A DNA stretch of 5,694 nt from Methanomassiliicoccaceae archaeon UBA537 (GCA_002504495.1 DATC01000048.1:314-6007), one strand, 5' to 3'; positions 1 through 5,540 are shown, numbered from the stretch's first letter. Made by a program: numbers and translations. The notes: generated from the sequence alone by a model not told the origin.

Positions 1-179
1 TGCGGGGCGATTCGACCATCGAGACCTGACGGGATGCCGCGATGAAGCCGTATGATAGCGTGCGGAACACATGAATCGATGGAAACAGGTCTGAAACCAG
101 CAGAATGAGCACGTTTCGAAAGGCGGATGAACGTCCATTCCATTCTAATGCTAGATGTGTGTTCATCTAAAGCTTAATA
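1..179 (+). repeat. Left arm of a ~179-bp imperfect inverted repeat, including the mtnA promoter
   Basis: This non-coding stretch is repeated in inverted orientation at 5163-5340. Hand alignment from position 1 (pairing with 5340) to 179 (pairing with 5163) gives 18 substitutions and one single-base indel near 135, about 89% identity. Fourteen substitutions are transitions. The arm reaches the window edge, so it may extend further left. Its inner end carries the putative TATA box of mtnA. No ORF is conserved between the two copies: the indel shifts frame and substitutions do not favour a codon position. Base composition is visibly more AT-rich than in the flanking genes. I see no transposase, tRNA or known ncRNA fold in it. 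Confidence 0.93.
126..167 (+). promoter_or_regulatory. Inverted half-site pair upstream of the mtnA TATA box
   Basis: GATGAAC (126-132) and its exact reverse complement GTTCATC (161-167) flank a 28-nt spacer. Nested within it, TAGATG (152-157) and CATCTA (164-169) form a second dyad with a 6-nt spacer. The right arm has the same GATGAAC/GTTCATC pair with a 27-nt spacer, but its inner dyad carries one mismatch. Position immediately upstream of the TATA-like box suggests an activator or repressor site. No factor can be named from the sequence. Confidence 0.45.
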
Positions 180-180
180 C
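172..180 (+). promoter_or_regulatory. Putative TATA box of the mtnA operon
   Basis: The AT-rich element GCTTAATAC is centred about 25 nt upstream of the mtnA ATG at 202. Archaeal TATA boxes lie about 25-30 nt before the transcription start, so the mRNA would begin at or next to the ATG (leaderless). No Shine-Dalgarno motif precedes the ATG, which agrees. The counterpart in the right repeat arm has the same position relative to the repeat. The match to a strong TATA consensus is only moderate. Confidence 0.55.
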
Positions 181-201
181 CGTTCCATCAATCGCATCCG
201 C

Positions 202-1200
202 ATGAAGGCACTCGTAGACGGAGTCAGAAAGGATATCAGAGCCGTATGGTTCGAGAACGGAAAGGTCGTCATGATAGACCAGAGGCAGCTGCCGTCCAGA
301 TTGACGCTCGTCGACTTCTCCGACTACATGGCCGTCGCCGAGGCCATCAGGAACATGACCACCCGCGGCGCCCCGTCCATCGGAGCCGCCGCGGCCTACG
401 CCATGTGCCTGGCGGCTCTGAAGGGATGCGACATTGGCAAGGCTGCCGCCGATGTCAAATCGGCCAGGCCCACGGCGTACGACCTCTTCCATGCGGTCGA
501 TTGGATGGTCGACCGTCTCGGCCAAGGACAGGATCCCGTGGAAGCCGCCGACGAGTATGCGGATCTGACGGTCGAGAAGTGCAGGAGGATAGGAGAGTTC
601 GGAGCATCCCTGATCGACGACGGGATGAAGCTCATGACCCACTGCAACGCAGGAGCCTTGGCTACGGTCGACTACGGAACCGCCCTGGCCCCCATGCGCG
701 CCGCGCACGACGCGGGGAAGGAATTCTTCGTCTACGTCTCAGAGACCAGGCCACGCCTGCAAGGGATGCAGCTCACCGCATGGGAGCTCGGCCAGGAAGG
801 CATAGACCACAGGATCATCCCCGACGGAGCCTCGGCATACTACATGAGCCAAGGCGTCGACTTCATCATCACCGGAGCCGACAGAATCGCATCCAACGGC
901 GATTTCGCCAACAAGATCGGAACCTTCGACAAGGCCATCGCGGCGAAGCATTTCGGGATCCCGTTCTATGTCGCCGCCCCTGTATCGACCTTCGACCTCG
1001 GCATGGACGATGGAAAGAGCATCGTCATCGAGCAGAGGTCCGAGGACGAGGTGAACTACATCGCAGGCACCAGGATCGCTCCGGAGGGATCCAGGGCCCT
1101 CAATCCCGCCTTCGACGTGACCCCTGCCGAACTGGTCACCGGGTTCATCACGGAGAAGGGGATCCTCAAGCCCGGCGAATTCGACGTTATGAGGGACTGA
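202..1200 (+). CDS. mtnA: S-methyl-5-thioribose-1-phosphate isomerase (MtnA), eIF2B-like fold
   Basis: This 332-residue protein has the full MtnA pattern and the usual family length. Visible motifs are TRGAPSIG (residues 54-61), THCNAGALAT (146-155) with the family's catalytic Cys at 148, ETRPRLQG (181-188), TGADRIASNGD (224-234) with the catalytic Asp at 227, and FYVAAPVSTFD (255-265). MtnA isomerises 5-methylthioribose-1-phosphate to the ribulose-1-phosphate; archaeal members can also take 5-deoxyribose-1-phosphate. It belongs to the eIF2B alpha/beta/delta-related superfamily. The CN and GADRI motifs favour MtnA over ribose-1,5-bisphosphate isomerase or a translation factor. The ATG at 202 fits the conserved N-terminus (..IRAVWFENG..IDQRQLP) and a leaderless start. 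It is first in the operon, 1 nt before the aldolase gene, which probably acts on its product. The true substrate cannot be fixed from sequence. Confidence 0.9.
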   Translation: MKALVDGVRKDIRAVWFENGKVVMIDQRQLPSRLTLVDFSDYMAVAEAIRNMTTRGAPSIGAAAAYAMCLAALKGCDIGKAAADVKSARPTAYDLFHAVDWMVDRLGQGQDPVEAADEYADLTVEKCRRIGEFGASLIDDGMKLMTHCNAGALATVDYGTALAPMRAAHDAGKEFFVYVSETRPRLQGMQLTAWELGQEGIDHRIIPDGASAYYMSQGVDFIITGADRIASNGDFANKIGTFDKAIAAKHFGIPFYVAAPVSTFDLGMDDGKSIVIEQRSEDEVNYIAGTRIAPEGSRALNPAFDVTPAELVTGFITEKGILKPGEFDVMRD

Positions 1201-1201
1201 G

Positions 1202-1807
1202 ATGAACGAGGACGAAGGCCGCGACGCCCTCCTGCGCACCTGCAGGATGCTCTACGACAGGAAGCTTACCGTCTCCGCAGGAGGCAACATGAGCATCAGA
1301 CTCGATGACGACACGTTCCTGATCACGCCGTCCGGCAGGAACAAGGGTCTTCTGAAAAGAGAGGACCTGGTGAGAATCGATGGAGACGGCAACGTCATCT
1401 CCGGGCCGAAACCCTCCATCGAGACACGCTTCCATCTCGCGCTGTACCGGCTCAATCCCGGAACCGGCGCCGTCGTCCACTGCCATCCTCTGAACTGCAT
1501 CGCGCTTACCGTCAAGGGGCTTCCTCTGAAATGCAACCTGACTCCCGAAGGGATACTCCTTCTCGGGAAGGTCCCCGTCGTGGGCTACTACACGCCCGGC
1601 ACACAGGAGCTGGTGGATGCCATCGCTGCCGAGCATTCGAGCTCCGCCATGCTGATGGACAGGCACGGCGCGTTGACGCAGGGCAGGACGCTCGAGGAGG
1701 CGTTCGACAGGATGGAGGAGCTCGAGTTCCAGGCCGCCCTGTCCATGATGTGCGAAGGCGCGGAGGACCTCCCCGAAGAGGAGATCGCGAAGCTGGAGGC
1801 TGCCTGA
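1202..1807 (+). CDS. Class II (zinc) aldolase, FucA-like; likely 5-deoxyribulose/methylthioribulose-1-phosphate aldolase
   Basis: This 201-residue cytosolic protein has the compact aldolase II/adducin fold length. Visible motifs: phosphate-binding SAGGNMSIR (25-33) and ITPSG (41-45); PSIETRFH (71-78) with Glu74 matching the catalytic Glu of L-fuculose-1-phosphate aldolase; VVHCHP (91-96) with zinc ligands His93 and His95; and DRHGALTQG (153-161) with the third zinc ligand His155. The family cleaves ketose-1-phosphates to DHAP and an aldehyde. Directly behind mtnA, the likely role is cleavage of the isomerase product to DHAP plus lactaldehyde or methylthioacetaldehyde, as in the bacterial DHAP shunt and the Methanocaldococcus MtnA/FucA pair. 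A GAGGG ribosome binding site at 1191-1195 lies 6 nt before the ATG. Fuculose-phosphate aldolase or methylthioribulose-1-phosphate dehydratase (MtnB) are related alternatives; the FucA-type PSxE Glu favours an aldolase. Confidence 0.82.
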   Translation: MNEDEGRDALLRTCRMLYDRKLTVSAGGNMSIRLDDDTFLITPSGRNKGLLKREDLVRIDGDGNVISGPKPSIETRFHLALYRLNPGTGAVVHCHPLNCIALTVKGLPLKCNLTPEGILLLGKVPVVGYYTPGTQELVDAIAAEHSSSAMLMDRHGALTQGRTLEEAFDRMEELEFQAALSMMCEGAEDLPEEEIAKLEAA

Positions 1808-1808
1808 T

Positions 1809-2903
1809 ATGTCCATAATAGTGACCAAATGGTTCGGATCGTTCCTTGTCGACGAGAAGTCGGGTAGAATCTTGGAATCGCGTCCGATGCCCAGGGACCC
1901 GGCGATAGTCGCCGAGAAGCTGGCGATGATGCAGCGCGGAGGCGTCACCGAGGAGGAGAGAGAGCTCGCAGGAAGAGCGGAGAAGCCCTATGTGTCCGAA
2001 AGGAGGCAGTCCGAGCTCGGGAAGCCGATGATGTTCGACTCATCCTTCATCAAAGCGACGGACTACGGATTCGACGAATCGTTCATGCACGAGGCCATGC
2101 TGGGACTCGGTCGGTTGCGCTCATCCGAGCCGATCCCCCGCGACAAGAGCCTTGTCCAGGCCATAAGATGCCTTGACGACCAGATCGCCACGATCAACCT
2201 GTACAACGAGCGTCTGCACGAATGGTACGGGATGCACTTCCCTGAGCTCGCGGACCTCGCCCGCGACAAGAGATACGCGGAGCTGATCGCGAGATACGGG
2301 GACAGGGACTCGATCCTCCAGGAGCTCGGAGTGGAGATGGAATCTATCGGATCCGATATGGACGACGCCGACATCCGCGCAATGATGGATCTCGCCGACA
2401 CCCTGGACCGCCTGTACGAGGACTCCGACCGCACGGAGCTGTACATCCAGGGGATCGTAGAGGAGACATGTCCGAACATGTGCGCCATCCTCGGCGGCCC
2501 CTTGGCGGCCAGGATGGTCTCGCTCGCAGGCGGACTGGAGAGACTCGCCTCGCTGCCTTCGTCCACGGTGCAGCTGCTCGGGGCCGAGAAGGCCATGTTC
2601 AGGAGCATCCGCTCCGGCAAGAAGGGTCCGAAGCACGGAGTGATCTTCCAACACCCTGCGATCCATCGCTCGCCGTATTGGCAGCGCGGGAAGATAGCCC
2701 GCGCCATCGCAGGAAAGGTCCTGATCGCGGCGAAGATCGATCAGTACCATGGCGAATTCGCCGGAGACCGCCTCAATGCGGAGATCGATGCCAGAGTGGC
2801 GGAGATCAGGAAGAAGTATCCGGATCCCCCCAAGAAGCCTCAGAAGCCGAAGAACGGGAAGAAGCCGAGGCAGAACCGGAACAAGAAGCCCGGCAGACGC
2901 TGA
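1809..2903 (+). CDS. nop5: Nop5 (Nop56/58-like), core protein of C/D box sRNPs
   Basis: This 364-residue archaeal Nop5 scaffolds the box C/D RNP that guides 2'-O-methylation of rRNA, bridging L7Ae-bound guide RNA and the methyltransferase fibrillarin. The N-terminal domain (about 1-100) binds fibrillarin. A helical coiled-coil region (about 105-210) mediates dimerisation. The Nop RNA-binding domain is unmistakable: CPNMCAILGGPLAARMVSLA (221-240), then GGLERLASLPSSTVQLLGAE (241-260), KHGVIFQHP (275-283) and RGKIARAIAGK (293-303). The C-terminus (332-364) is a Lys/Arg/Pro-rich basic tail, common in the family. GGAGG at 1795-1799 lies 9 nt before the ATG, and the gene starts 1 nt after the aldolase stop. 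The fibrillarin gene (flpA), which usually follows nop5 in archaea, is not here; the next gene is convergent. Confidence 0.95.
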   Translation: MSIIVTKWFGSFLVDEKSGRILESRPMPRDPAIVAEKLAMMQRGGVTEEERELAGRAEKPYVSERRQSELGKPMMFDSSFIKATDYGFDESFMHEAMLGLGRLRSSEPIPRDKSLVQAIRCLDDQIATINLYNERLHEWYGMHFPELADLARDKRYAELIARYGDRDSILQELGVEMESIGSDMDDADIRAMMDLADTLDRLYEDSDRTELYIQGIVEETCPNMCAILGGPLAARMVSLAGGLERLASLPSSTVQLLGAEKAMFRSIRSGKKGPKHGVIFQHPAIHRSPYWQRGKIARAIAGKVLIAAKIDQYHGEFAGDRLNAEIDARVAEIRKKYPDPPKKPQKPKNGKKPRQNRNKKPGRR

Positions 2904-2913
2904 ATCCGCCGGA

Positions 2914-2950
2914 CGGCCGCCCTCGACCTCACGGCCTCCGGGGGCGGCCG
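2914..2950. terminator. GC-rich hairpin between converging nop5 and thyX (possible bidirectional terminator)
   Basis: CGGCCGCCC (2914-2922) and GGGCGGCCG (2942-2950) are perfect 9-bp inverted arms around a 19-nt loop. They cover the 25-bp gap between the two convergent stops and extend into the last codons of thyX. No T-run follows on either strand, and archaeal termination mostly relies on U-tracts, so a terminator role is uncertain. The dyad could be a chance product of GC-rich coding sequence. Confidence 0.25.
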
Positions 2951-3585
2951 CAGGACTTCTTGCCTTCCGGGCATGGTCCGCGGACGCATCCGGGTCCCGC
3001 ATCGGCGAATATCACGGGACTCACCTGCTTGCAGATATCGAGCATCTGATTCGCCATATCGCGGATCTCCCACTGCGCCCTGCTGCAGCACCTCATGGAG
3101 AAGAAATGCATGAGCTCCCGGGCGTTCATGGTTATCGTGATGTTCGTGGTGCATCCGTTGGGCAGCAGGTACCTCGCATCCTCCGCAGGGATCCCGAGGC
3201 GCTCGAGCTCCGAGTAGGCGTTCCAGATGGCATCCATCGTCTCCGCGTATATCCTGCTGGCATCCTCATTGTCCTGAACAGTCTGGGGGACGACGAAGCT
3301 GGGGTCATTCATGGACACGTATCTTTGACTCTGCTGGGAGAACGAAGCGATGCGATGCCTCACCAGCTGATGCGTCAACGCCCTGGAGACACCCTCCACG
3401 GAGAACGTGAACACCGCATGCTCGATGACGGAGTGATGACCCATGGATACTATGCCTGAGAGGACCTTCTCCGCATCGATATCCTCGACTATATCGGCGG
3501 AGGAGCGCCGAGAGTAGCAGGAGTTTCCGGCCGCTGCGCATATCCTGTCCGGATCCGGCGTGTGCGCCAGCAGGACGACCTTCAT
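2929..3585 (-). CDS. thyX: Flavin-dependent thymidylate synthase ThyX
   Basis: This 218-residue enzyme methylates dUMP to dTMP using FAD, NADPH and methylenetetrahydrofolate (or an archaeal pterin analogue), acting as a homotetramer in the cytosol. The diagnostic RHR(X)7S signature is intact: RHRIASFSQQS at 76-86, followed by QRYV. EDARYLLPNG (135-144) and NARELMHFFSMRCCSRAQWE (154-173) are also characteristic. The Cys-containing end AGPGCVRGPCPEGKKSCG (196-213) resembles archaeal ThyX tails. I chose the ATG at 3585-3583 because it begins the expected MKVVLLAHTP strand and overlaps the traB-family stop as ATGA. An in-frame ATG at 3606 would only add an uncharacteristic seven residues. No well-spaced Shine-Dalgarno is seen (GAGGA abuts the ATG), so translation probably depends on coupling. 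It is the last gene of the dapB operon. Confidence 0.94.
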   Translation of the reverse strand: MKVVLLAHTPDPDRICAAAGNSCYSRRSSADIVEDIDAEKVLSGIVSMGHHSVIEHAVFTFSVEGVSRALTHQLVRHRIASFSQQSQRYVSMNDPSFVVPQTVQDNEDASRIYAETMDAIWNAYSELERLGIPAEDARYLLPNGCTTNITITMNARELMHFFSMRCCSRAQWEIRDMANQMLDICKQVSPVIFADAGPGCVRGPCPEGKKSCGRPRRP

Positions 3586-4295
3586 TCCTCGGAGCCCCCT
3601 TTCCATATCATATCCCTCACCTTGTCCATCCTCTCACGATCCATCAGATCCGCCAGGCGAATCTTCCTGACATCGTCGCGGTCGAGCAGACGCGCTATAC
3701 CCTCGACGTGAGCATCTCCGATTATGACCACGATATTGCTGTATTCCGACGCGGCATCGCGTATCTGCTCCGCCATGTGCGCATTGCGTTCGTCGATGAG
3801 CTTGCGGACGAGTGTGGGATACCTCCTCCTCATGCCCTCGATATAGGCATCCTCGTCCGAGGCGAAGCTCTTCTGGACCGCGGCGACCTTCTTCTTGCCG
3901 CCGATGCTGTCGGATATCCCGGAGATCCTGTAGCGGACCCTCTCCTTGAACGACATCTCGGCCCACATCTCATCGAGTACGTTGCGGGCATCCGTATCGA
4001 TGGGGATTATGGCGGCGCCTGCGAGCTTGCCGGCGTTTATGGCGGCGAGGAATTCCCCGCCCAGCTTCGCGCCGTGCTCCTCGGACATCCTCTGCTGGTA
4101 TCTGGAGGTCTGCCTGTATATTGCCGATCCCTCCCCGCGATCCTCGGGCTCGGGTCCGTCGGAGGACTCTGTTATCGCCCTCATCCTCCCCATGTCGAGC
4201 TCCACCAGGACCGCGTCCGGCCATGTGTTCTTGACGATGAAGGCCACGGGCTCCGCCAGATTGAAGACGTGCCCGGTGCCGACGAGGGTTATCAT
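3582..4295 (-). CDS. TraB/PrgY-family protein, short soluble form
   Basis: This 237-residue protein carries the TraB/TIKI superfamily core. It has an N-terminal GTGH (6-9) with a following VELD (31-34), IIPIDTDAR (96-104), LIDERNAHMAEQI (166-178) and a second GX2H motif in IIGDAHVEGI (191-200). Paired GX2H motifs with conserved acidic residues led to the proposal that the superfamily (TraB, PrgY, TIKI) are metal-dependent hydrolases; TraB/PrgY inhibit peptide pheromone activity in enterococci. The archaeal role is unknown. Many archaeal TraB proteins have a C-terminal membrane region; I see no hydrophobic segment long enough here, and the protein ends just after the core. The frame stays open upstream to 4535, but that extension overlaps dapB and is Arg-rich out-of-frame translation. 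The ATG at 4295, 5 nt after the dapB stop, starts the conserved MITLVGTGH strand. No Shine-Dalgarno is visible. Confidence 0.83.
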   Translation of the reverse strand: MITLVGTGHVFNLAEPVAFIVKNTWPDAVLVELDMGRMRAITESSDGPEPEDRGEGSAIYRQTSRYQQRMSEEHGAKLGGEFLAAINAGKLAGAAIIPIDTDARNVLDEMWAEMSFKERVRYRISGISDSIGGKKKVAAVQKSFASDEDAYIEGMRRRYPTLVRKLIDERNAHMAEQIRDAASEYSNIVVIIGDAHVEGIARLLDRDDVRKIRLADLMDRERMDKVRDMIWKGGSEE

Positions 4296-4300
4296 GGTTT

Positions 4301-5134
4301 TCAGGCGAACATGTCGTCGGTGCCGTAGACGACACCCTTGCTCTGCTTGACGATCCACCCGGCGGCCATGACGGCTCCGGCGACGAAGATCTCCCTCGAA
4401 TGGGCCTGGTGACGGATCTCGATCCTCTCGGAGTTCCCGATGAACATGACGGTGTGGTCCCCTACGATGTCCCCTCCCCTGATGGAATGGATGCCGATCT
4501 CGTTGCCGCGGGGGCACACGCCTTCGCGTCCGCACTTCAGAGGCCTTCCTCCGAGCTCCTTGCTGAGAATCTCGGCGCTGGTCATCGCGGTGCCGCTGGG
4601 GGCGTCCTTCTTCTGGTTGTGATGTGCCTCGATGATCTCCACATCGTAGTCTCCGGCGAGACCGAACTGGGTGAGCTCCCTGGCGGCCTGCCTCACGAGC
4701 TTCTGGAATATCCCCACCCCCACGGAGTAGTTGGTGGACATGATGGCGGCGACGCCGTTGTCCTTCACGGCCTTGGCTATGTCGGCCTTCTGCTCGTCAG
4801 AGAGTCCTGTGGTCCCGATGACCAGATTGACGCCTGCCGCGGCAGCGATGGGCGCATTGGCGGCGGTGGCGGGAGCGATCGTGAAATCGATGAGCACATC
4901 GGTCGCCGTCTCCTTGAGGACCTTCGCCAGATCCTTGGAGTCGCTGACAGGAACTCCGATGGGTCCGGCCCTGACGATCTCTCCGATGTCCTGACCTATG
5001 TTCACGAGATCGAATGCGGCAGATATCCTCAGTCCCTCGGTATTGAGGATACGACGGACGATCATCTGTCCCATTCTTCCGCAGGCGCCGACGAGGGCGA
5101 CGCGGGTCTCTGCAGCGTTGGTCTCTCCAGCCAT
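4301..5134 (-). CDS. dapB: 4-hydroxy-tetrahydrodipicolinate reductase (DapB)
   Basis: This 277-residue enzyme reduces hydroxy-tetrahydrodipicolinate with NAD(P)H, the second committed step from aspartate semialdehyde to diaminopimelate and lysine. The Rossmann fold starts at VALVGACGRMG (12-22). GTTG (107-110), NYSVGV (135-140), EAHHNQKKDAPSGTA (169-183) and HSIRGGDIVGDHTVMF (216-231) match DapB in order. By alignment with the E. coli motif, His171 and Lys175 correspond to catalytic His159 and Lys163. Length is typical. The ATG at 5134 lies about 31 nt from the centre of a TATA-like box, so the transcript is probably leaderless or has a leader of a few bases; no Shine-Dalgarno is seen. The usual partner dapA is absent. 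It leads a tight operon with the traB-family gene and thyX, driven from the right repeat arm. Confidence 0.95.
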   Translation of the reverse strand: MAGETNAAETRVALVGACGRMGQMIVRRILNTEGLRISAAFDLVNIGQDIGEIVRAGPIGVPVSDSKDLAKVLKETATDVLIDFTIAPATAANAPIAAAAGVNLVIGTTGLSDEQKADIAKAVKDNGVAAIMSTNYSVGVGIFQKLVRQAARELTQFGLAGDYDVEIIEAHHNQKKDAPSGTAMTSAEILSKELGGRPLKCGREGVCPRGNEIGIHSIRGGDIVGDHTVMFIGNSERIEIRHQAHSREIFVAGAVMAAGWIVKQSKGVVYGTDDMFA

Positions 5135-5161
5135 GGTATCTGCCGGACCATGTGCGCATCA

Positions 5162-5169
5162 ATATTTAG
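5162..5169 (-). promoter_or_regulatory. Putative TATA box of the dapB operon
   Basis: Read on the minus strand, CTAAATAT is centred about 31 nt before the dapB ATG (5134). That predicts a transcription start within a few bases of the ATG. It sits at the same place in the inverted repeat as the mtnA TATA-like element, with a preceding GTTCATCTAAG (GTTCATCTAAA in the left copy). It is the better TATA match of the two. Confidence 0.6.
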
Positions 5170-5340
5170 CCTTAGATGAACACGCTTCTAGCATTAGAAT
5201 GGAATAACGTTCATCCGCCCTTTGAAACGCGACCATTCCGCTGGTTTCAGACCTGCTTCCATCGATTCGTGCGTTCTGCACTCTATCATACGGCTTCATT
5301 GCGGCATTCCGTCAGGTCTCGATGGTCGAATCGCCCCGCA
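5163..5340 (-). repeat. Right arm of the ~179-bp inverted repeat, including the dapB promoter
   Basis: The reverse complement of this segment aligns to 1-179 with about 89% identity. The best-conserved block is the outer 58 bases (5283-5340), with only two differences. Together with 5341-5552 it forms the largest gene-free stretch in the window. A 71-codon + strand frame (5176-5391) crosses it, but the equivalent frame in the left copy is broken by the 1-base indel, so it is not treated as a gene. The arm ends where the dapB TATA-like box begins to differ from the left copy. Confidence 0.93.
5175..5215 (-). promoter_or_regulatory. Inverted half-site pair upstream of the dapB TATA box
   Basis: GATGAAC (5175-5181) and GTTCATC (5209-5215) form perfect 7-bp arms around a 27-nt spacer, matching the pair at 126-167. 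Both arms are unchanged between the repeat copies, while the spacer has an indel and substitutions. That is what a protein-binding site would look like, though with only two copies the evidence is thin. Confidence 0.45.
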
Positions 5341-5359
5341 CTAGGCACATTGAACGATA

Positions 5360-5394
5360 TAGTGCTGGATCTTCGTTCATCTGAGGTTTAATCA
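5360..5394 (+). promoter_or_regulatory. Third, diverged copy of the shared promoter core
   Basis: Bases 5360-5392 align without gaps to 146-178 of the left arm at 25 of 33 positions, on the + strand. The block GTTCATCTGAGG (5375-5386) precedes an AT-rich TATA-like stretch (5387-5394). The upstream half-site survives as TGAACG (5351-5356), an exact inverted partner of CGTTCA (5374-5379), with a shorter spacer. An ATG at 5415 follows at nearly the same distance as the mtnA ATG follows its TATA box. It may be an active third promoter or a decaying duplicate. Confidence 0.5.
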
Positions 5395-5414
5395 AATACA
5401 CTACAACGGCCGTC

Positions 5415-5495
5415 ATGAACCGCACGACAGATGATGATGGGTACCAAAGAGATGCCGAAACGACAGCACAAATCGCCCTACAGCTTCAGATATAA
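5415..5495 (+). CDS. Possible 26-residue small protein (very tentative)
   Basis: An ATG at 5415 opens 26 codons to TAA at 5493-5495. It begins MNRTTDDDGYQ and is polar, with no membrane segment or known motif. The only support is its position: it lies about 24 nt after the TATA-like part of the third promoter copy, as expected for a leaderless mRNA. There is no Shine-Dalgarno. It does not resemble the N-termini of MtnA or DapB. Its stop overlaps the TATA box of the next gene. It may well be chance. Confidence 0.15.
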   Translation: MNRTTDDDGYQRDAETTAQIALQLQI

Positions 5496-5498
5496 ATG
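5491..5498 (+). promoter_or_regulatory. TATA box of the AAA-ATPase-like gene
   Basis: TATAAATG is the strongest TATA-like sequence in the window. Counting about 26 nt from its centre predicts a transcription start near 5520, which would leave a leader of about 33 nt containing the GGAGGG ribosome binding site at 5541-5546. This promoter is unlike the repeat-borne ones. Confidence 0.6.
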
Positions 5499-5512
5499 TT
5501 CTTGCGGCATTA

Positions 5513-5528
5513 CGATTCCTAGGAATCG
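5513..5528. promoter_or_regulatory. Perfect 16-bp palindrome at the predicted start site (candidate operator)
   Basis: CGATTCCTAGGAATCG is self-complementary over all 16 bases, with no spacer. It begins 14 bp after the TATA box and spans the predicted transcription start near 5520, a position where a bound dimeric repressor would block initiation. The regulator is unknown. Confidence 0.5.
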
Positions 5529-5540
5529 GACGATGAACAC

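Noticed and set aside
1..201. CRISPR array, tRNA or known structured RNA in the left intergenic region
   Set aside because: There are no short regularly spaced repeats, no cloverleaf arms and no recognised riboswitch or ncRNA core.
2121..3002. Long antisense frame opposite nop5 (similar long frames at 1187-1948 minus, 163-708 minus and 4400-5179 plus)
   Set aside because: These lie opposite well-identified genes, have no recognisable domains and are the expected by-product of GC-biased codon use.
3586..3606. Upstream ATG for thyX at 3606
   Set aside because: It adds seven residues before the conserved MKVVLLAH start and overlaps the traB-family gene further. The ATG at 3585 gives the usual ATGA coupling.
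4296..4535. N-terminal extension of the traB-family frame into dapB
   Set aside because: The 80 extra residues are Arg-rich out-of-frame translation of dapB; the conserved domain begins exactly at the ATG at 4295.
1..5340. Composite transposon or genomic island bounded by the inverted repeats
   Set aside because: No transposase, integrase or target-site duplication is visible; the cargo is core metabolism and RNP genes with uniform composition, and the arms behave as promoters.
5176..5391. 71-codon + strand reading frame crossing the right repeat arm
   Set aside because: The same frame in the left copy is broken by the 1-base indel, and substitutions between copies do not favour third codon positions. 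No recognisable protein motif.
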